57,763 bases of DNA from CBIFWW01 sp966186435 (GCA_966186435.1 CBIFWW010000003.1:1-57763); one strand, 5' to 3'. Counted from the stretch's first letter, positions 15,646-24,532 are shown. Notes: generated by a model from the letters alone, not told the origin. Translations and numbers: made by a program.

Positions 15646-17706
15646 TCAGACCTTGGCCCGCCCTGGCAAGGTTCGCTGCGCCAGGGCGATTAAAAAAGCG
15701 AACTCCAGCGCCACCCCTTCATAGGATTTAAAGCGCCCGGATTTGCCCCCATGGCCGGAATCCATATCAGTACATAATAAAAGCAACGACTCATCGCGCT
15801 TTAGCTCCCGTAGCTTTGCCACCCACTTGGCTGGCTCCCAGTATTGCACCTGGGAATCATGCAACCCGGTGGTCACCAACATGTGGGGGTAGTGCTGCGC
15901 CCGGACGTTATCATAGGGGCTGTACTGCTTCATATAGCGGTAATAAGTTTCATCCGCCGGATTCCCCCACTCTTCAAACTCCCCGATAGTGAGCGGAATA
16001 GACTCATCAAGCATGGTGGTCACCACATCGACAAATGGCACCTGGGCGACAATCCCGTGGAACAACTCAGGCCGCATATTGACCGCTGCTCCCATTAACA
16101 TACCGCCTGCGCTCCCCCCCATCCCGTAGATCAGTGACGGGTCGCCATACCCCCGGGCGATTAGCCCATCACAGACATCCAGATAATCGGTGAAGGTATT
16201 CATCTTTTTGAGGAATTTACCGTCTTCATACCACGCTTGCCCCAGCTCTCCACCGCCGCGTACATGGGCAATGGCATAAACGAAGCCCCGGTCCAATAAG
16301 CTCAGGCGGCTACCACTGAAATCCGCATCCATACTGCTGCCATAGGAGCCGTAGCCATAGACCAGCAATGGGTTTCTGCCCTTCTGATAATGCCGACGGT
16401 TGTAAACCAGCGATACTGGCACCGCAGTGCCATCGCGGGCGGTGATCCACAGATGCTCACTGATGTAATTCTGGTTATTAAATCCCGTCACTTGGGTCTG
16501 CTTCAGCACCCGACGTTCTCCGGTATCCATATTCAATTCAAACAGCGTGTCCGGCGTGGTCATGGACGAGTAACCGTAGCGTAGTAGGTTGGTATCCGGT
16601 TCAGGATTTACCGCCACCCAGGTCACATAAGCCGGGTCGTCAAAGGCAATACCAAATGATTCACGGGTTTGCCGGTGGATATGGCGCAGGCTGGTTAAGC
16701 CTTGCTGGCGTTCTTCCACCACCAGCCAATCGAGGAACAGGGTAAAACTCTCCAGCATGACTTGTGGGCGGGCGGGGATAAGCGTTTCCCAATCGGCTTC
16801 ACCGGGGGTTGGGGTGCGGTACAATCCGAAGTTTTTGCCATCCCGATTTGATCGGACATAGAATCGGCCCTGGAAGTGGTCAAGGCTATATTCGTGGTCT
16901 TTACGGCGGAACAGCCACGGCTCCGGGCGGGCATCGTTCTGGCTGGCATCCAGAATTTGTACTTCACTGGTGGTGGCGCTGTTGAGATAGATAAATACCC
17001 ACTCTTTCGAGGAGCTTTTCCCCAACGATACGTAAAAGGTTTCATCTTTTTCGGTGTACACCAGGGTATCCCGCCGCATGGGGGAGCCTACTTGATGGCG
17101 CCATACCTGATAAGGCAGCAGCGTTTTCGGGTGCTTACGCACGTAATAAAGATGGTTGGAATCATTGGCCCAGACAAAATCCGCATCCACGTTCAATAGC
17201 GTTTCCGGGTACCAGTTGCCGGTTTGCAGATTACGCAGGCGCAGGCCGTACTGGCGGCGGGATACATAGTCTTCGGCAATCGCCAGAATGGTGTTATCTG
17301 GGGAAACGCCCATCCCACCCAGGCTGTAAAACTCGCATTTATCTGCCCGCTGGTTGCCGTCGATTAATAAGGTCCAGTCGTCGGGGGTGGCGGTATCCAC
17401 TGGCTGGCGTTGGTAGATAGCGTACTCATTACCGGTGCGATAAATATGACGGTAGCGGTAACCGTTTTTCACCCATGGGGCAGAGCTATCCTGCTGGGGG
17501 ATACGGCCAATCATCTCTTCCTGCAACCGATCCTGAAGCGCTCGTTGGGAGGCCATAACCCGCTGCCCGTACTGGTTCTCCTGGTTCAGGTAAGTCAGAA
17601 CGTCAGGCTGGCTGCGAGAGTCATCCCGCAGCCAGTAGTAGTTATCGGTGCGCTTATCGCCGTGGGTTTCAATGATATGCGGAATTTGTTTTGCTTTTGG
17701 TGGCAT
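15646..17706 (-). CDS. ptrB: Oligopeptidase B
   Basis: Cytoplasmic S9A serine peptidase cutting short peptides after Lys or Arg. At 686 residues it equals E. coli PtrB. The N-terminal two thirds form the beta-propeller; the C-terminal alpha/beta-hydrolase part holds the nucleophile in YGMGGSAGGML (about S532), the Asp in TTGLHDSQV (about 617) and the His in DMDSGHGGKSG (about 652). The stop codon touches that of exoX, so the 3' ends must overlap as antisense transcripts unless they end inside the other gene. Confidence 0.97.
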   Translation of the reverse strand: MPPKAKQIPHIIETHGDKRTDNYYWLRDDSRSQPDVLTYLNQENQYGQRVMASQRALQDRLQEEMIGRIPQQDSSAPWVKNGYRYRHIYRTGNEYAIYQRQPVDTATPDDWTLLIDGNQRADKCEFYSLGGMGVSPDNTILAIAEDYVSRRQYGLRLRNLQTGNWYPETLLNVDADFVWANDSNHLYYVRKHPKTLLPYQVWRHQVGSPMRRDTLVYTEKDETFYVSLGKSSSKEWVFIYLNSATTSEVQILDASQNDARPEPWLFRRKDHEYSLDHFQGRFYVRSNRDGKNFGLYRTPTPGEADWETLIPARPQVMLESFTLFLDWLVVEERQQGLTSLRHIHRQTRESFGIAFDDPAYVTWVAVNPEPDTNLLRYGYSSMTTPDTLFELNMDTGERRVLKQTQVTGFNNQNYISEHLWITARDGTAVPVSLVYNRRHYQKGRNPLLVYGYGSYGSSMDADFSGSRLSLLDRGFVYAIAHVRGGGELGQAWYEDGKFLKKMNTFTDYLDVCDGLIARGYGDPSLIYGMGGSAGGMLMGAAVNMRPELFHGIVAQVPFVDVVTTMLDESIPLTIGEFEEWGNPADETYYRYMKQYSPYDNVRAQHYPHMLVTTGLHDSQVQYWEPAKWVAKLRELKRDESLLLLCTDMDSGHGGKSGRFKSYEGVALEFAFLIALAQRTLPGRAKV

Positions 17707-17786
17707 CAGGCTTTGGCTAAATAGCTTGTCATACCTTTAAGGGTGGCACGACCGCCAGAGGATGCAAGCAAATCTATTACCGGGGT

Positions 17787-18518
17787 TTAAACCTGTGCGT
17801 CAGATTTCTCCTGGGCCACGTCTTGCTGGATACCTATCCGTACTTCTTCCGGGATATTCAACGCCGAGCCAAGGGCATCCAGATAGCTACGTTCCATAAA
17901 GTGGTCGACGTCAATGGCAGCACAGCTGAGGGCATAAATCTCCAATGCTTCAGATCCATTTGTCACCCCCTGAGCAAGAGAGTCAGGATCTAGAGGGCGG
18001 TCAATCGCCTGCTGGATCATGGCCTGGCCTTCCGGCCCAACGCCCGCCGCCTGAAGCTGCTGTTCGATATGCTGGCGCTCACTGGCATCGATATGCCCAT
18101 CACTCTTGGCGGCAAACACTAAGGCGGTAATTAACCGACGAGCACGCTCATCGTTGGCCGCAGGCAGAAACTCCCCTTGTTGTACAGGCTGAGACTGGGC
18201 ATAAGCCGGGGCGGGCTGTGGCATTGCTGCCTGCGGCTGAGCTGGTGCCTGCCCCATGCGCTCTTTGTATTTATTCCACAACACGCTACCGGCTAACGCC
18301 CCGCCGCCCACCAATAGTACGCTCCCCCCTACTGAAGTGAGCCATTTACGGGCGGTTTTATTACCTAATAGTAAACCGGCCAGACCGCCGATAGCACCTG
18401 GCACCAGCATTTGATTTAGCCCATTGCCGGGCGCGCTTGAGGAAGAGGATGGAGAAGAAGAATCGGTTTTTGTCGCCTGACCCAGTAGACCTTGTAATTG
18501 ATTCAACCAACTGGACAT
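17787..18518 (-). CDS. yebE: Inner-membrane protein YebE (DUF533)
   Basis: A 243-residue DUF533 protein. It has an N-terminal Gln/Ser-rich segment, a Gly-rich membrane region (about 38-90, with GGLAGLLLG and GGSVLLVGGGALAGS), a Pro/Gln/Ala-rich linker and a helical TerB-like C-terminal domain that starts near AANDERARRLITAL. Function is unknown; the E. coli gene belongs to the Cpx envelope-stress regulon. The ATG chosen (MSSWLNQL) is 8 nt after GGAG; the in-frame upstream codon is TTG. Confidence 0.9.
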   Translation of the reverse strand: MSSWLNQLQGLLGQATKTDSSSPSSSSSAPGNGLNQMLVPGAIGGLAGLLLGNKTARKWLTSVGGSVLLVGGGALAGSVLWNKYKERMGQAPAQPQAAMPQPAPAYAQSQPVQQGEFLPAANDERARRLITALVFAAKSDGHIDASERQHIEQQLQAAGVGPEGQAMIQQAIDRPLDPDSLAQGVTNGSEALEIYALSCAAIDVDHFMERSYLDALGSALNIPEEVRIGIQQDVAQEKSDAQV

Positions 18519-18601
18519 GTTCAACGCTCCTGGATGGGGTGAAAAAGTCCACCTTACCGGGCATGGTGTCAGGAAGTGTGTTTCGCACTAAAAGATGTGA
18601 A

Positions 18602-18623
18602 AATGGCCGGGGAACCGGCCATT
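18602..18623 (-). terminator. yebG intrinsic terminator
   Basis: A 9-bp perfect stem (AATGGCCGG with CCGGCCATT) and a GGAA/TTCC tetraloop lie 6 bases past the yebG stop. A short T-run follows on the minus strand. Confidence 0.75.
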
Positions 18624-18629
18624 AAAAGA

Positions 18630-18935
18630 TTAAGCGACTTTCTTACTGCCGGGATGCGGGGTGACATTGTTTGCATCAGCATCTGTATCGACAGGTTCAG
18701 CAGGCAGCTGGCCGGTCTTCAGGACACCAGAAAGAATGTCTTTACGCTCTGCCAGCCACATCCCCATGGCCTCAAACTGGGCGGGATCTAACTCAACCGG
18801 CGACTGCTGTAACCAATCACCGAGCACTTCGGCGAGGTCGAGCATTTTATCGTAGGCGTCAGCATCCTTTTTATTGGCAAAAGACATCTTTTCTTCACCC
18901 TCCCGTACTACCACGTATTTGATTTCTACCGCCAT
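18630..18935 (-). CDS. yebG: SOS-induced protein YebG
   Basis: A 101-residue DNA-damage-inducible protein of unknown mechanism, recognised by the start MAVEIKYVVVREG and the core KKDADAYDKMLD. A near-perfect LexA box lies 15-34 nt upstream of the start, placing it under SOS control as in E. coli. Its own terminator follows. The yebF gene that sits between yebE and yebG in E. coli is absent. Confidence 0.95.
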   Translation of the reverse strand: MAVEIKYVVVREGEEKMSFANKKDADAYDKMLDLAEVLGDWLQQSPVELDPAQFEAMGMWLAERKDILSGVLKTGQLPAEPVDTDADANNVTPHPGSKKVA

Positions 18936-18952
18936 GTGCAGCCCCTCTTTAT

Positions 18953-18972
18953 ACTGTATTTATATACAGTAT
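18953..18972. promoter_or_regulatory. LexA (SOS) box of yebG
   Basis: The plus strand reads ACTGTATTTATATACAGTAT in this interval, with CTG at 18954-18956 and CAG at 18967-18969 separated by ten A/T bases. This is almost the consensus CTGTATATATATACAG. Confidence 0.92.
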
Positions 18973-19014
18973 ATCAAAGATACGCTCATCTCTCAAGTCC
19001 GTAAATCGATGGCA

Positions 19015-19030
19015 ACGCAAACGTTTCCGT
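19015..19030. promoter_or_regulatory. PurR operator of purT
   Basis: ACGCAAACGTTTCCGT matches the PurR consensus ACGCAAACGTTTTCNT at 15 of the positions that are specified or nearly so. It lies directly upstream of a perfect TATAAT, so bound PurR would block the promoter. E. coli purT is a known PurR target. Confidence 0.9.
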
Positions 19031-19031
19031 A

Positions 19032-19037
19032 TATAAT
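19032..19037 (+). promoter_or_regulatory. purT -10 element
   Basis: A perfect TATAAT. The predicted transcript start is near 19044, about 20-30 nt before the ATG codons at 19065 and 19074. The -35 region is poor. Confidence 0.7.
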
Positions 19038-19073
19038 GCGTGGGACTTTTTAGCTGCGCAGGGTATGACCAAT

Positions 19074-19115
19074 ATGTCGATGTTAGGAACAGCGCTACGC
19101 CCATCAGCCACTTAA
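19074..19115 (+). other. purT N-terminal codons closed by an in-frame TAA
   Basis: The frame from this ATG (also open from ATG 19065) reads MSMLGTALRPSAT and then TAA at 19113-19115. The same frame continues at once with GTG-ATG into the body of PurT. Enterobacterial PurT normally has an N-terminus such as LLGTALRPAATRVMLLG, so the stop replaces the codon just before VMLLG. The fragment is clearly purT coding sequence, not a leader by chance. It may act as a short upstream ORF that delivers ribosomes to the restart, or it may reflect a nonsense mutation or a base-calling error. Confidence 0.85.
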
Positions 19116-20252
19116 GTGATGCTGCTGGGTTCCGGTGAACTAGGTAAAGAAGTGGCCATCGAGTGCCAGCGTCTGGGTGTGGAAGTGATTGCCGTAGATC
19201 GTTACGCCAACGCGCCGGCGATGCATGTGGCCCATCGCCACTATGTGATCGATATGCTGAATGGCGAACAACTGGCCGCCTTGATCCATAACGAGCAGCC
19301 GGATTACGTTGTCCCCGAAATTGAAGCCATCGCCACCGATACCTTACTGGCTCTGGAATCTGACGGCCAGAAAGTGGTGCCCTGCGCCAGCGCGGCCCGC
19401 ATCACCATGAATCGGGAAGGCATTCGCCGTTTGGCGGCTGAAACCTTAGCCATCCCTACCTCCAGCTACCGCTTTGCCGCCGATGAAACAGCCTTTACCC
19501 AAGCCGTTAATCACATTGGCCTGCCCTGCTTCGTAAAGCCGGTGATGAGTTCCTCCGGTAAAGGCCAGAGCTTCATCCGCCATGTTGATGATATTGCCGC
19601 AGCCTGGGCCTACGCCCAACAGGGAGGCCGTGCCGGGGCAGGTAAAGTGATCGTCGAAGGCCTGGTGAAGTTCGACTTCGAAATCACCCTGCTGACCATC
19701 AATGCCGTAGACGGGGTGCATTTCTGCGATCCTATCGGCCACCGCCAGCAGGATGGTGACTACCGTGAATCCTGGCAGCCACAGCAGATGAGTGCGCTGG
19801 CGCTTGAGCGCGCTCAGGCAATGGCGGAAAAAATCGTTAAAGCCCTGGGCGGCTATGGCCTGTTCGGAGTGGAGCTGTTTGTCTGCGGTGATGAAGTGAT
19901 CTTTAGCGAGGTTTCCCCGCGCCCTCATGATACCGGCATGGTCACCCTTGCCTCTCAGGACTTATCAGAGTTTGCCCTCCATGTACGGGCGTTCCTCGGC
20001 CTGCCGATTGGGTCTATCCGCCAGTACGGGGCCTTTGCTTCCGCGGTGATTTTACCCTCCCTCACCAGCCAGGATATCCGCTATCACGGGCTAGGCCAGG
20101 CGTTGGGGGCCGGTATTCAGGTGCGGCTGTTCGCCAAGCCGGAAATCGACGGCAGCCGCAGGCTGGGGGTGGCATTAGCCAGTGGGGAAACCACGGAGGA
20201 TGCGGTACAGCGGGCCATTAGTGCCGCCCGGGCAGTCCAGGTTAAAGCATAA
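19116..20252 (+). CDS. purT: Formate-dependent GAR transformylase PurT, N-terminally shortened
   Basis: ATP-grasp enzyme that forms formyl-GAR from GAR, formate and ATP in purine synthesis, the folate-independent alternative to PurN. The remaining 378 residues from the GTG start keep the first beta strand and Gly loop (VMLLGSGELGKE), the ATP-grasp segment FVKPVMSSSGKGQS and the metal-binding ELFVCGDEVIFSEVSPRPHD. The usual protein is about 392 residues; the first 13-14 are separated by an in-frame TAA immediately before the GTG. No ribosome binding site precedes GTG or the next ATG, so expression would need re-initiation. PurR operator and promoter are intact. Confidence 0.88.
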   Translation: MMLLGSGELGKEVAIECQRLGVEVIAVDRYANAPAMHVAHRHYVIDMLNGEQLAALIHNEQPDYVVPEIEAIATDTLLALESDGQKVVPCASAARITMNREGIRRLAAETLAIPTSSYRFAADETAFTQAVNHIGLPCFVKPVMSSSGKGQSFIRHVDDIAAAWAYAQQGGRAGAGKVIVEGLVKFDFEITLLTINAVDGVHFCDPIGHRQQDGDYRESWQPQQMSALALERAQAMAEKIVKALGGYGLFGVELFVCGDEVIFSEVSPRPHDTGMVTLASQDLSEFALHVRAFLGLPIGSIRQYGAFASAVILPSLTSQDIRYHGLGQALGAGIQVRLFAKPEIDGSRRLGVALASGETTEDAVQRAISAARAVQVKA

Positions 20253-20276
20253 AAAAGCACCCCTTTGAGTGCTTTT
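20253..20276. terminator. Bidirectional terminator between purT and eda
   Basis: AAAAGCAC and GTGCTTTT arms enclose an 8-nt loop, with A/T runs on both sides. It can end both convergent genes. Confidence 0.8.
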
Positions 20277-20301
20277 CTATCTTGTGCCTGAGGGGCAAAG
20301 A

Positions 20302-20943
20302 TTACAGTTTTGCGCCTTCAACCGCTTCGCGCGCCAGGGTGGTGATACGGTCGTAGTCACCAGATTCCAGGGCGTCAGCAGGCACCAACCAAGAGCCACC
20401 GATACAGAGAACGCTTTTCAGCGCCAGGTAGTTACGGTAGTTAGCCGGGGAGATACCGCCAGTTGGGCAGAAACGGATGTGTGCAAATGGGCCAGCAATA
20501 GCTTGCAGGGCTTTAACGCCACCGTTCGCTTCAGCTGGGAAGAATTTGAACTCTTTCAGGCCATAGCTCATACCCAGCATCAGTTCGGAAACGGTGCTGA
20601 TACCTGGGATCAATGGGATAGCGCCTTCGGTTGCGGCTTTCAGCAGATCGGCAGTCAGACCTGGGCTGATGGCAAACTGGGCGCCAGCGGCAGTCACTTC
20701 GGCCAACTGCTGTGGGTTGGTAACGGTACCGGCACCGACGATAGCATCAGGGACTTCTTTCGCGATTTGGCGGATAGCTTCCATGGCACATTCGGTACGC
20801 AGGGTCACTTCCAGCACGCGAACACCACCGGCTACCAGGGCTTTCGCCATCGGTACCGCGTATTCAATTTTTTTAACAACGATGACAGGAACAACTGGCC
20901 CGGTTTTCAGAATCTGTTCTGCGCTTGTTTTCCAGTTTTTCAT
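20302..20943 (-). CDS. eda: KDPG/KHG aldolase
   Basis: Class I aldolase splitting 2-keto-3-deoxy-6-phosphogluconate to pyruvate and glyceraldehyde 3-phosphate, the last step of the Entner-Doudoroff pathway. The 213 residues equal E. coli Eda. Schiff-base Lys is K133 in EFKFFPAEANGG; E45 and R49 lie in VLEVTLRTE. The ATG used (MKNWKTS) follows GGAGAGAG; the frame is open 18 codons upstream. It lies 69 bp after edd on the same strand. Confidence 0.98.
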   Translation of the reverse strand: MKNWKTSAEQILKTGPVVPVIVVKKIEYAVPMAKALVAGGVRVLEVTLRTECAMEAIRQIAKEVPDAIVGAGTVTNPQQLAEVTAAGAQFAISPGLTADLLKAATEGAIPLIPGISTVSELMLGMSYGLKEFKFFPAEANGGVKALQAIAGPFAHIRFCPTGGISPANYRNYLALKSVLCIGGSWLVPADALESGDYDRITTLAREAVEGAKL

Positions 20944-21012
20944 TAAAAACTCTCTCCTGTAGATGGTAATCCGATTAGTCGCGGCGGTTGCTATCATCGC
21001 CGCAGCTGATAC

Positions 21013-22824
21013 TTAAAATTTGATGCAGGTTGCGCCTTGCTCAGCACCGTTGAAGTTTTCACGCAGTGCGCTAAACAGCTCACGGCCGGTGCCCACACGC
21101 TGGGCGCTGAGATCCGGGTGGAATTCAGCACGGGCAGCAAGGACGGCTTCATCAACCAGCAAGATTAACTCGCCGGTCTGGCCGTTTACGCGGATCATGT
21201 CGCCTTCACACACTTTAGACAACAGGCCGCCGTCATAGGCTTCCGGGGTGACATGGATCGCGGACGGTACTTTACCGGAGGCGCCAGACAGGCGGCCATC
21301 GGTAACCAACGCAATTTTGAAACAGCGGTCCAATAATACACCAAGCGGCGGCATCAGTTTATGTAATTCTGGCATACCGTTGGCTTTAGGCCCCTGGTGG
21401 CGCACGACAACCACGCAATCTTTATCCAGTAAACCGGCGTCAAAGGCAGGCAGAACGTCATGCTGGCTTTCAAAAATAACGGCAGGTGCTTCAATAACCT
21501 GGTTTTCAACCGGCACTGCGGAGGTCTTCATTACCGCACGGCCAAGGTTACCGCTCAGCACTTTAGTGCCGCCATGTTGGGAGAACGGTTTTTCGATGGT
21601 AGCGATGATGGCGTTGTCCAGGGAGGCTTCCGCCCCTTCGCGCCATGCCAGTTTGCCATTGTCCACCCAAGGTTCCATGGTGTAATGCTTCAGACCGTGA
21701 CCGGCTACAGTTTCCACGTCTTCATGCAGCAAGCCGCCTTTCAGCAGCTCGCGGATCATTACTGGCACGCCACCGGCAGCCTGGAAGTGATTAATGTCAG
21801 CGGGGCCATTTGGATACAGGCGGGCCATCAACGGTACGATGGCAGAAAGATCGGAGAAGTCATCCCAGTTGATGATGATGCCAGCCGCACGAGCCATCGC
21901 CACCAGGTGCATGGTATGGTTGGTAGAACCACCGGTTGCCAGCAGGGCAACGATACCGTTCACCACCGCTTTTTCATCCATTATCTTACCGATTGGCATC
22001 CACTCGTTGCCGTTGCCAGTAAAGCGGGTTACCTGGCGAGCGGCCGCAGCGGTCAGCTCTTTACGCAGCAGCGCATCTGGCTGAATGAAGGAAGAGCCTG
22101 GCAGCTGCATGCCCATAAACTCAATCACCATCTGGTTGGTGTTAGCAGTACCGTAGAAAGTACAGGTACCTGGCGCATGGTAGGAGGCAGCTTCTGCATC
22201 CAACAGCGCATCACGGCCAACTTTACCTTCCGCATACAGCTGGCGAACACGTACTTTTTCTTTATTTGGCAAGCCGCTGGCCATTGGGCCTGACGGGATA
22301 AAAATAGATGGCAGATGGCCGAAGGAGAGTGCCGCCATTACCAGCCCTGGGACGATCTTGTCACAAACGCCGAGGTACAGAGCACCGTCAAACATATTGT
22401 GAGAAAGGCCGATAGCCGCAGACATGGCAATTACTTCGCGGCTCAGCAGGGAAAGCTCCATCCCGTCCTGGCCCTGAGTCACACCATCACACATGGCCGG
22501 AACCCCGCCCGCTACCTGAGCAATGGCACCCACTTCGTGCAGGGCTGCGCGGATTTGTTCCGGGTAGTTTTCGTAGGGCTGGTGAGCAGACAACATATCG
22601 TTGTAGGCGGTAATGATCCCGATGTTGTTGCGCAACATGCTTTTTAAGGACGCTTTGTCATCAGGCTGGCAGGCAGCAAATCCGTGGGCCAGGTTGCCAC
22701 AGGCTAACTGGGAGCGTTGTACTTTGCTGGATTTAGCATTCTCGATGCGCGCCAGGTAGGCTTTACGGGTTGGTCGAGAGCGTTCGATAACGCGCCGTGT
22801 TACGCGTAACAAATCAGGGTTCAT
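21013..22824 (-). CDS. edd: Phosphogluconate dehydratase
   Basis: Iron-sulfur dehydratase (IlvD/Edd family) converting 6-phosphogluconate to KDPG. At 603 residues it equals E. coli Edd, with family blocks such as QVAGGVPAMCDGVTQG, LGVCDKIVPG and LVTDGRLSGASGKVPSA; cysteines in the first two are likely cluster ligands. The gene is expressed from a predicted promoter with a GntR operator, placed just after the zwf stop. The leader is about 180 nt and contains the hairpin at 22950-22984. eda follows. Confidence 0.98.
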   Translation of the reverse strand: MNPDLLRVTRRVIERSRPTRKAYLARIENAKSSKVQRSQLACGNLAHGFAACQPDDKASLKSMLRNNIGIITAYNDMLSAHQPYENYPEQIRAALHEVGAIAQVAGGVPAMCDGVTQGQDGMELSLLSREVIAMSAAIGLSHNMFDGALYLGVCDKIVPGLVMAALSFGHLPSIFIPSGPMASGLPNKEKVRVRQLYAEGKVGRDALLDAEAASYHAPGTCTFYGTANTNQMVIEFMGMQLPGSSFIQPDALLRKELTAAAARQVTRFTGNGNEWMPIGKIMDEKAVVNGIVALLATGGSTNHTMHLVAMARAAGIIINWDDFSDLSAIVPLMARLYPNGPADINHFQAAGGVPVMIRELLKGGLLHEDVETVAGHGLKHYTMEPWVDNGKLAWREGAEASLDNAIIATIEKPFSQHGGTKVLSGNLGRAVMKTSAVPVENQVIEAPAVIFESQHDVLPAFDAGLLDKDCVVVVRHQGPKANGMPELHKLMPPLGVLLDRCFKIALVTDGRLSGASGKVPSAIHVTPEAYDGGLLSKVCEGDMIRVNGQTGELILLVDEAVLAARAEFHPDLSAQRVGTGRELFSALRENFNGAEQGATCIKF

Positions 22825-22949
22825 AAAAGATCCTTATATTTTGCTGCCGGAGCAGTTGGCCAACGGAGCGTCGCTTCTCACACTATTTTTATGCCAGCGC
22901 GTGGCGTCGTGGGCTTCTAGGGCAAAATCACTACGGCTAGTGTAATGAA

Positions 22950-22984
22950 AAAAGCCCTGCTGGTGAATCCAGATCAGGGCTTTT
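22950..22984 (-). terminator. zwf terminator, also inside the edd leader
   Basis: AAAAGCCCTG pairs with CAGGGCTTTT (22950-22959 with 22975-22984), with TGG/CCA extending the stem. On the minus strand it ends in TTTTTT. It is a normal intrinsic terminator for zwf. Because the predicted edd promoter lies upstream of it (23009-23037), edd transcripts must pass it too. Confidence 0.85.
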
Positions 22985-23008
22985 GCGCAAAATATTTTCA
23001 GCTTGACT

Positions 23009-23037
23009 GTGTTAGATCATGTTACCGGTAAAATCAA
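23009..23037 (-). promoter_or_regulatory. Predicted edd promoter with GntR operator in the spacer
   Basis: On the minus strand TTGATT (23037-23032) and TAACAC (23014-23009) are 17 bp apart. The plus strand at 23019-23034 reads ATGTTACCGGTAAAAT, one base off the GntR palindrome ATGTTACCGGTAACAT. Repressor binding in the spacer would block the promoter until gluconate is present, as known for edd in E. coli. Confidence 0.7.
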
Positions 23038-23056
23038 AGCGGCCATTATTATAGGT

Positions 23057-24532
23057 TTACTCAAATTCGTTCCAGGAACGGCCATCACGGGTAATCATTG
23101 CCACCGAGGCAACCGGCCCCCAAGTGCCTGCCTGATAAGGCTTAGGTGCATCGTTATCTGCGGCCCAGGCCTCAGTGATGGAGTCCACCCACTTCCATGC
23201 GGCCTCTACTTCATCACGGCGTACAAACAGTGCCTGGATCCCACGCATGGTTTCCAGTAACAGGCGTTCATAGGCATCGGCCAGGTGAGTTTGATTAAAG
23301 GTTTCTGAGTAGCTCAGATCCAGTTTGGTGGTTTGCAGGTTGTGCTTGTGATCCAGGCCTGGGACTTTATTCAGGATCTGGATATCCACCCCTTCATCGG
23401 GCTGCAGACGAATGGTCAGTTTGTTATTCGGCAGTTCCGCCCAAGATTCCTGGAACAGGTTCAGACCCGGCGTTTTAAAGTAAACCACCACTTCTGAGGT
23501 TTTGGCTGGCAGACGTTTACCGGTGCGCAGGTAGAATGGCACACCCGCCCAACGCCAGTTGTCGATATCCACACGGATAGCCACGAAGGTTTCGGTGCTA
23601 CTGGATTTGTTGGCCCCCTCTTCCTCCAGGTAACCCGGCACTTTCTTACCCTGAGCAAAGCCAGCGGTGTACTGGCCGCGCACGGTTTTTTCACGCACAT
23701 TGGAGCGGTCAATACGGCGCAGGGATTGCAGCACTTTCACTTTTTCATCACGGATGTGGTCAGCGGTGAGATCCGATGGCGGAGCCATGGCAATCATACA
23801 CAGAATTTGCAGCAGATGGTTTTGCACCATGTCGCGCATTTGTCCCGCCTGGTCGAAATAACCCCAGCGCCCTTCGATACCCACTTCTTCCGCCACAGTG
23901 ATTTCCACGTGGTCGATGGTTTTGTTATCCCAATTATTCACGAACAGGGCGTTAGCGAAGCGTAGGGCTAACAGGTTAAGAACGGTTTCTTTACCCAAGT
24001 AGTGGTCGATACGGTATACCTGACACTCTTCAAAGTACTCACCAACCTGATCGTTAATTTCCTGAGAGGTTTCAAGAGAGGTGCCCAGCGGTTTTTCCAT
24101 CACTACACGAGCAGGTTTGGCGTTAAGTTTCGCGGCACCCAGCCCTTTGCAGATAGCGCCAAAGGTACTAGGCGGCATCGCAAAGTAGTTAATGGTGCTA
24201 CGGTTCTTTTGATCGAGCATTTTACCCAGACGTTTGAAACCTTCGGCATCATTAACATCCAGATTGCAGAAGTCCAGACGAGCACTCAATTTGCCCCATA
24301 GCTTCTCATCAATCTTCTCGTTCATGAAGGTTTCCAGCGCTTCGCGCACTACGCCGGTATAGGCTTTCTTATCCCACTCGGCACGGCCCACGCCAATGAT
24401 ACGGGTGTCATCATTGATCTGACCTGCTTTCTCCAGTTGATACAGAGAAGGCAATAATTTACGCCGTGCCAGGTCGCCCTTCGCGCCGAAGATAACCAGA
24501 TCGCATGCCTGAGCTGTTTGGGTTACTGCCAT
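23057..24532 (-). CDS. zwf: Glucose-6-phosphate 1-dehydrogenase
   Basis: NADP-dependent enzyme opening the oxidative pentose phosphate and Entner-Doudoroff routes. The 491 residues equal E. coli Zwf. Visible are the coenzyme loop GAKGDLARRKLLP (about 16-28) and the active-site motif RIDHYLGKE (about 177-185). The start ATG follows a GAGGAGAG sequence. Upstream stands a perfect HexR palindrome and downstream an intrinsic terminator. zwf, edd and eda share the strand, with separate control for edd. Confidence 0.98.
   Translation of the reverse strand: MAVTQTAQACDLVIFGAKGDLARRKLLPSLYQLEKAGQINDDTRIIGVGRAEWDKKAYTGVVREALETFMNEKIDEKLWGKLSARLDFCNLDVNDAEGFKRLGKMLDQKNRSTINYFAMPPSTFGAICKGLGAAKLNAKPARVVMEKPLGTSLETSQEINDQVGEYFEECQVYRIDHYLGKETVLNLLALRFANALFVNNWDNKTIDHVEITVAEEVGIEGRWGYFDQAGQMRDMVQNHLLQILCMIAMAPPSDLTADHIRDEKVKVLQSLRRIDRSNVREKTVRGQYTAGFAQGKKVPGYLEEEGANKSSSTETFVAIRVDIDNWRWAGVPFYLRTGKRLPAKTSEVVVYFKTPGLNLFQESWAELPNNKLTIRLQPDEGVDIQILNKVPGLDHKHNLQTTKLDLSYSETFNQTHLADAYERLLLETMRGIQALFVRRDEVEAAWKWVDSITEAWAADNDAPKPYQAGTWGPVASVAMITRDGRSWNEFE

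Noticed and set aside
20269..20946. A 225-codon frame on the plus strand
   Set aside because: It covers eda on the opposite strand exactly and has no recognisable domain.
21460..22293. A 277-codon frame on the plus strand
   Set aside because: It is antisense to edd and reflects high G+C at third codon positions.
22941..22955. Second HexR site (TGTAATGAAAAAAGC) near edd
   Set aside because: Only the left half matches; the right half is the A-run of the zwf terminator.
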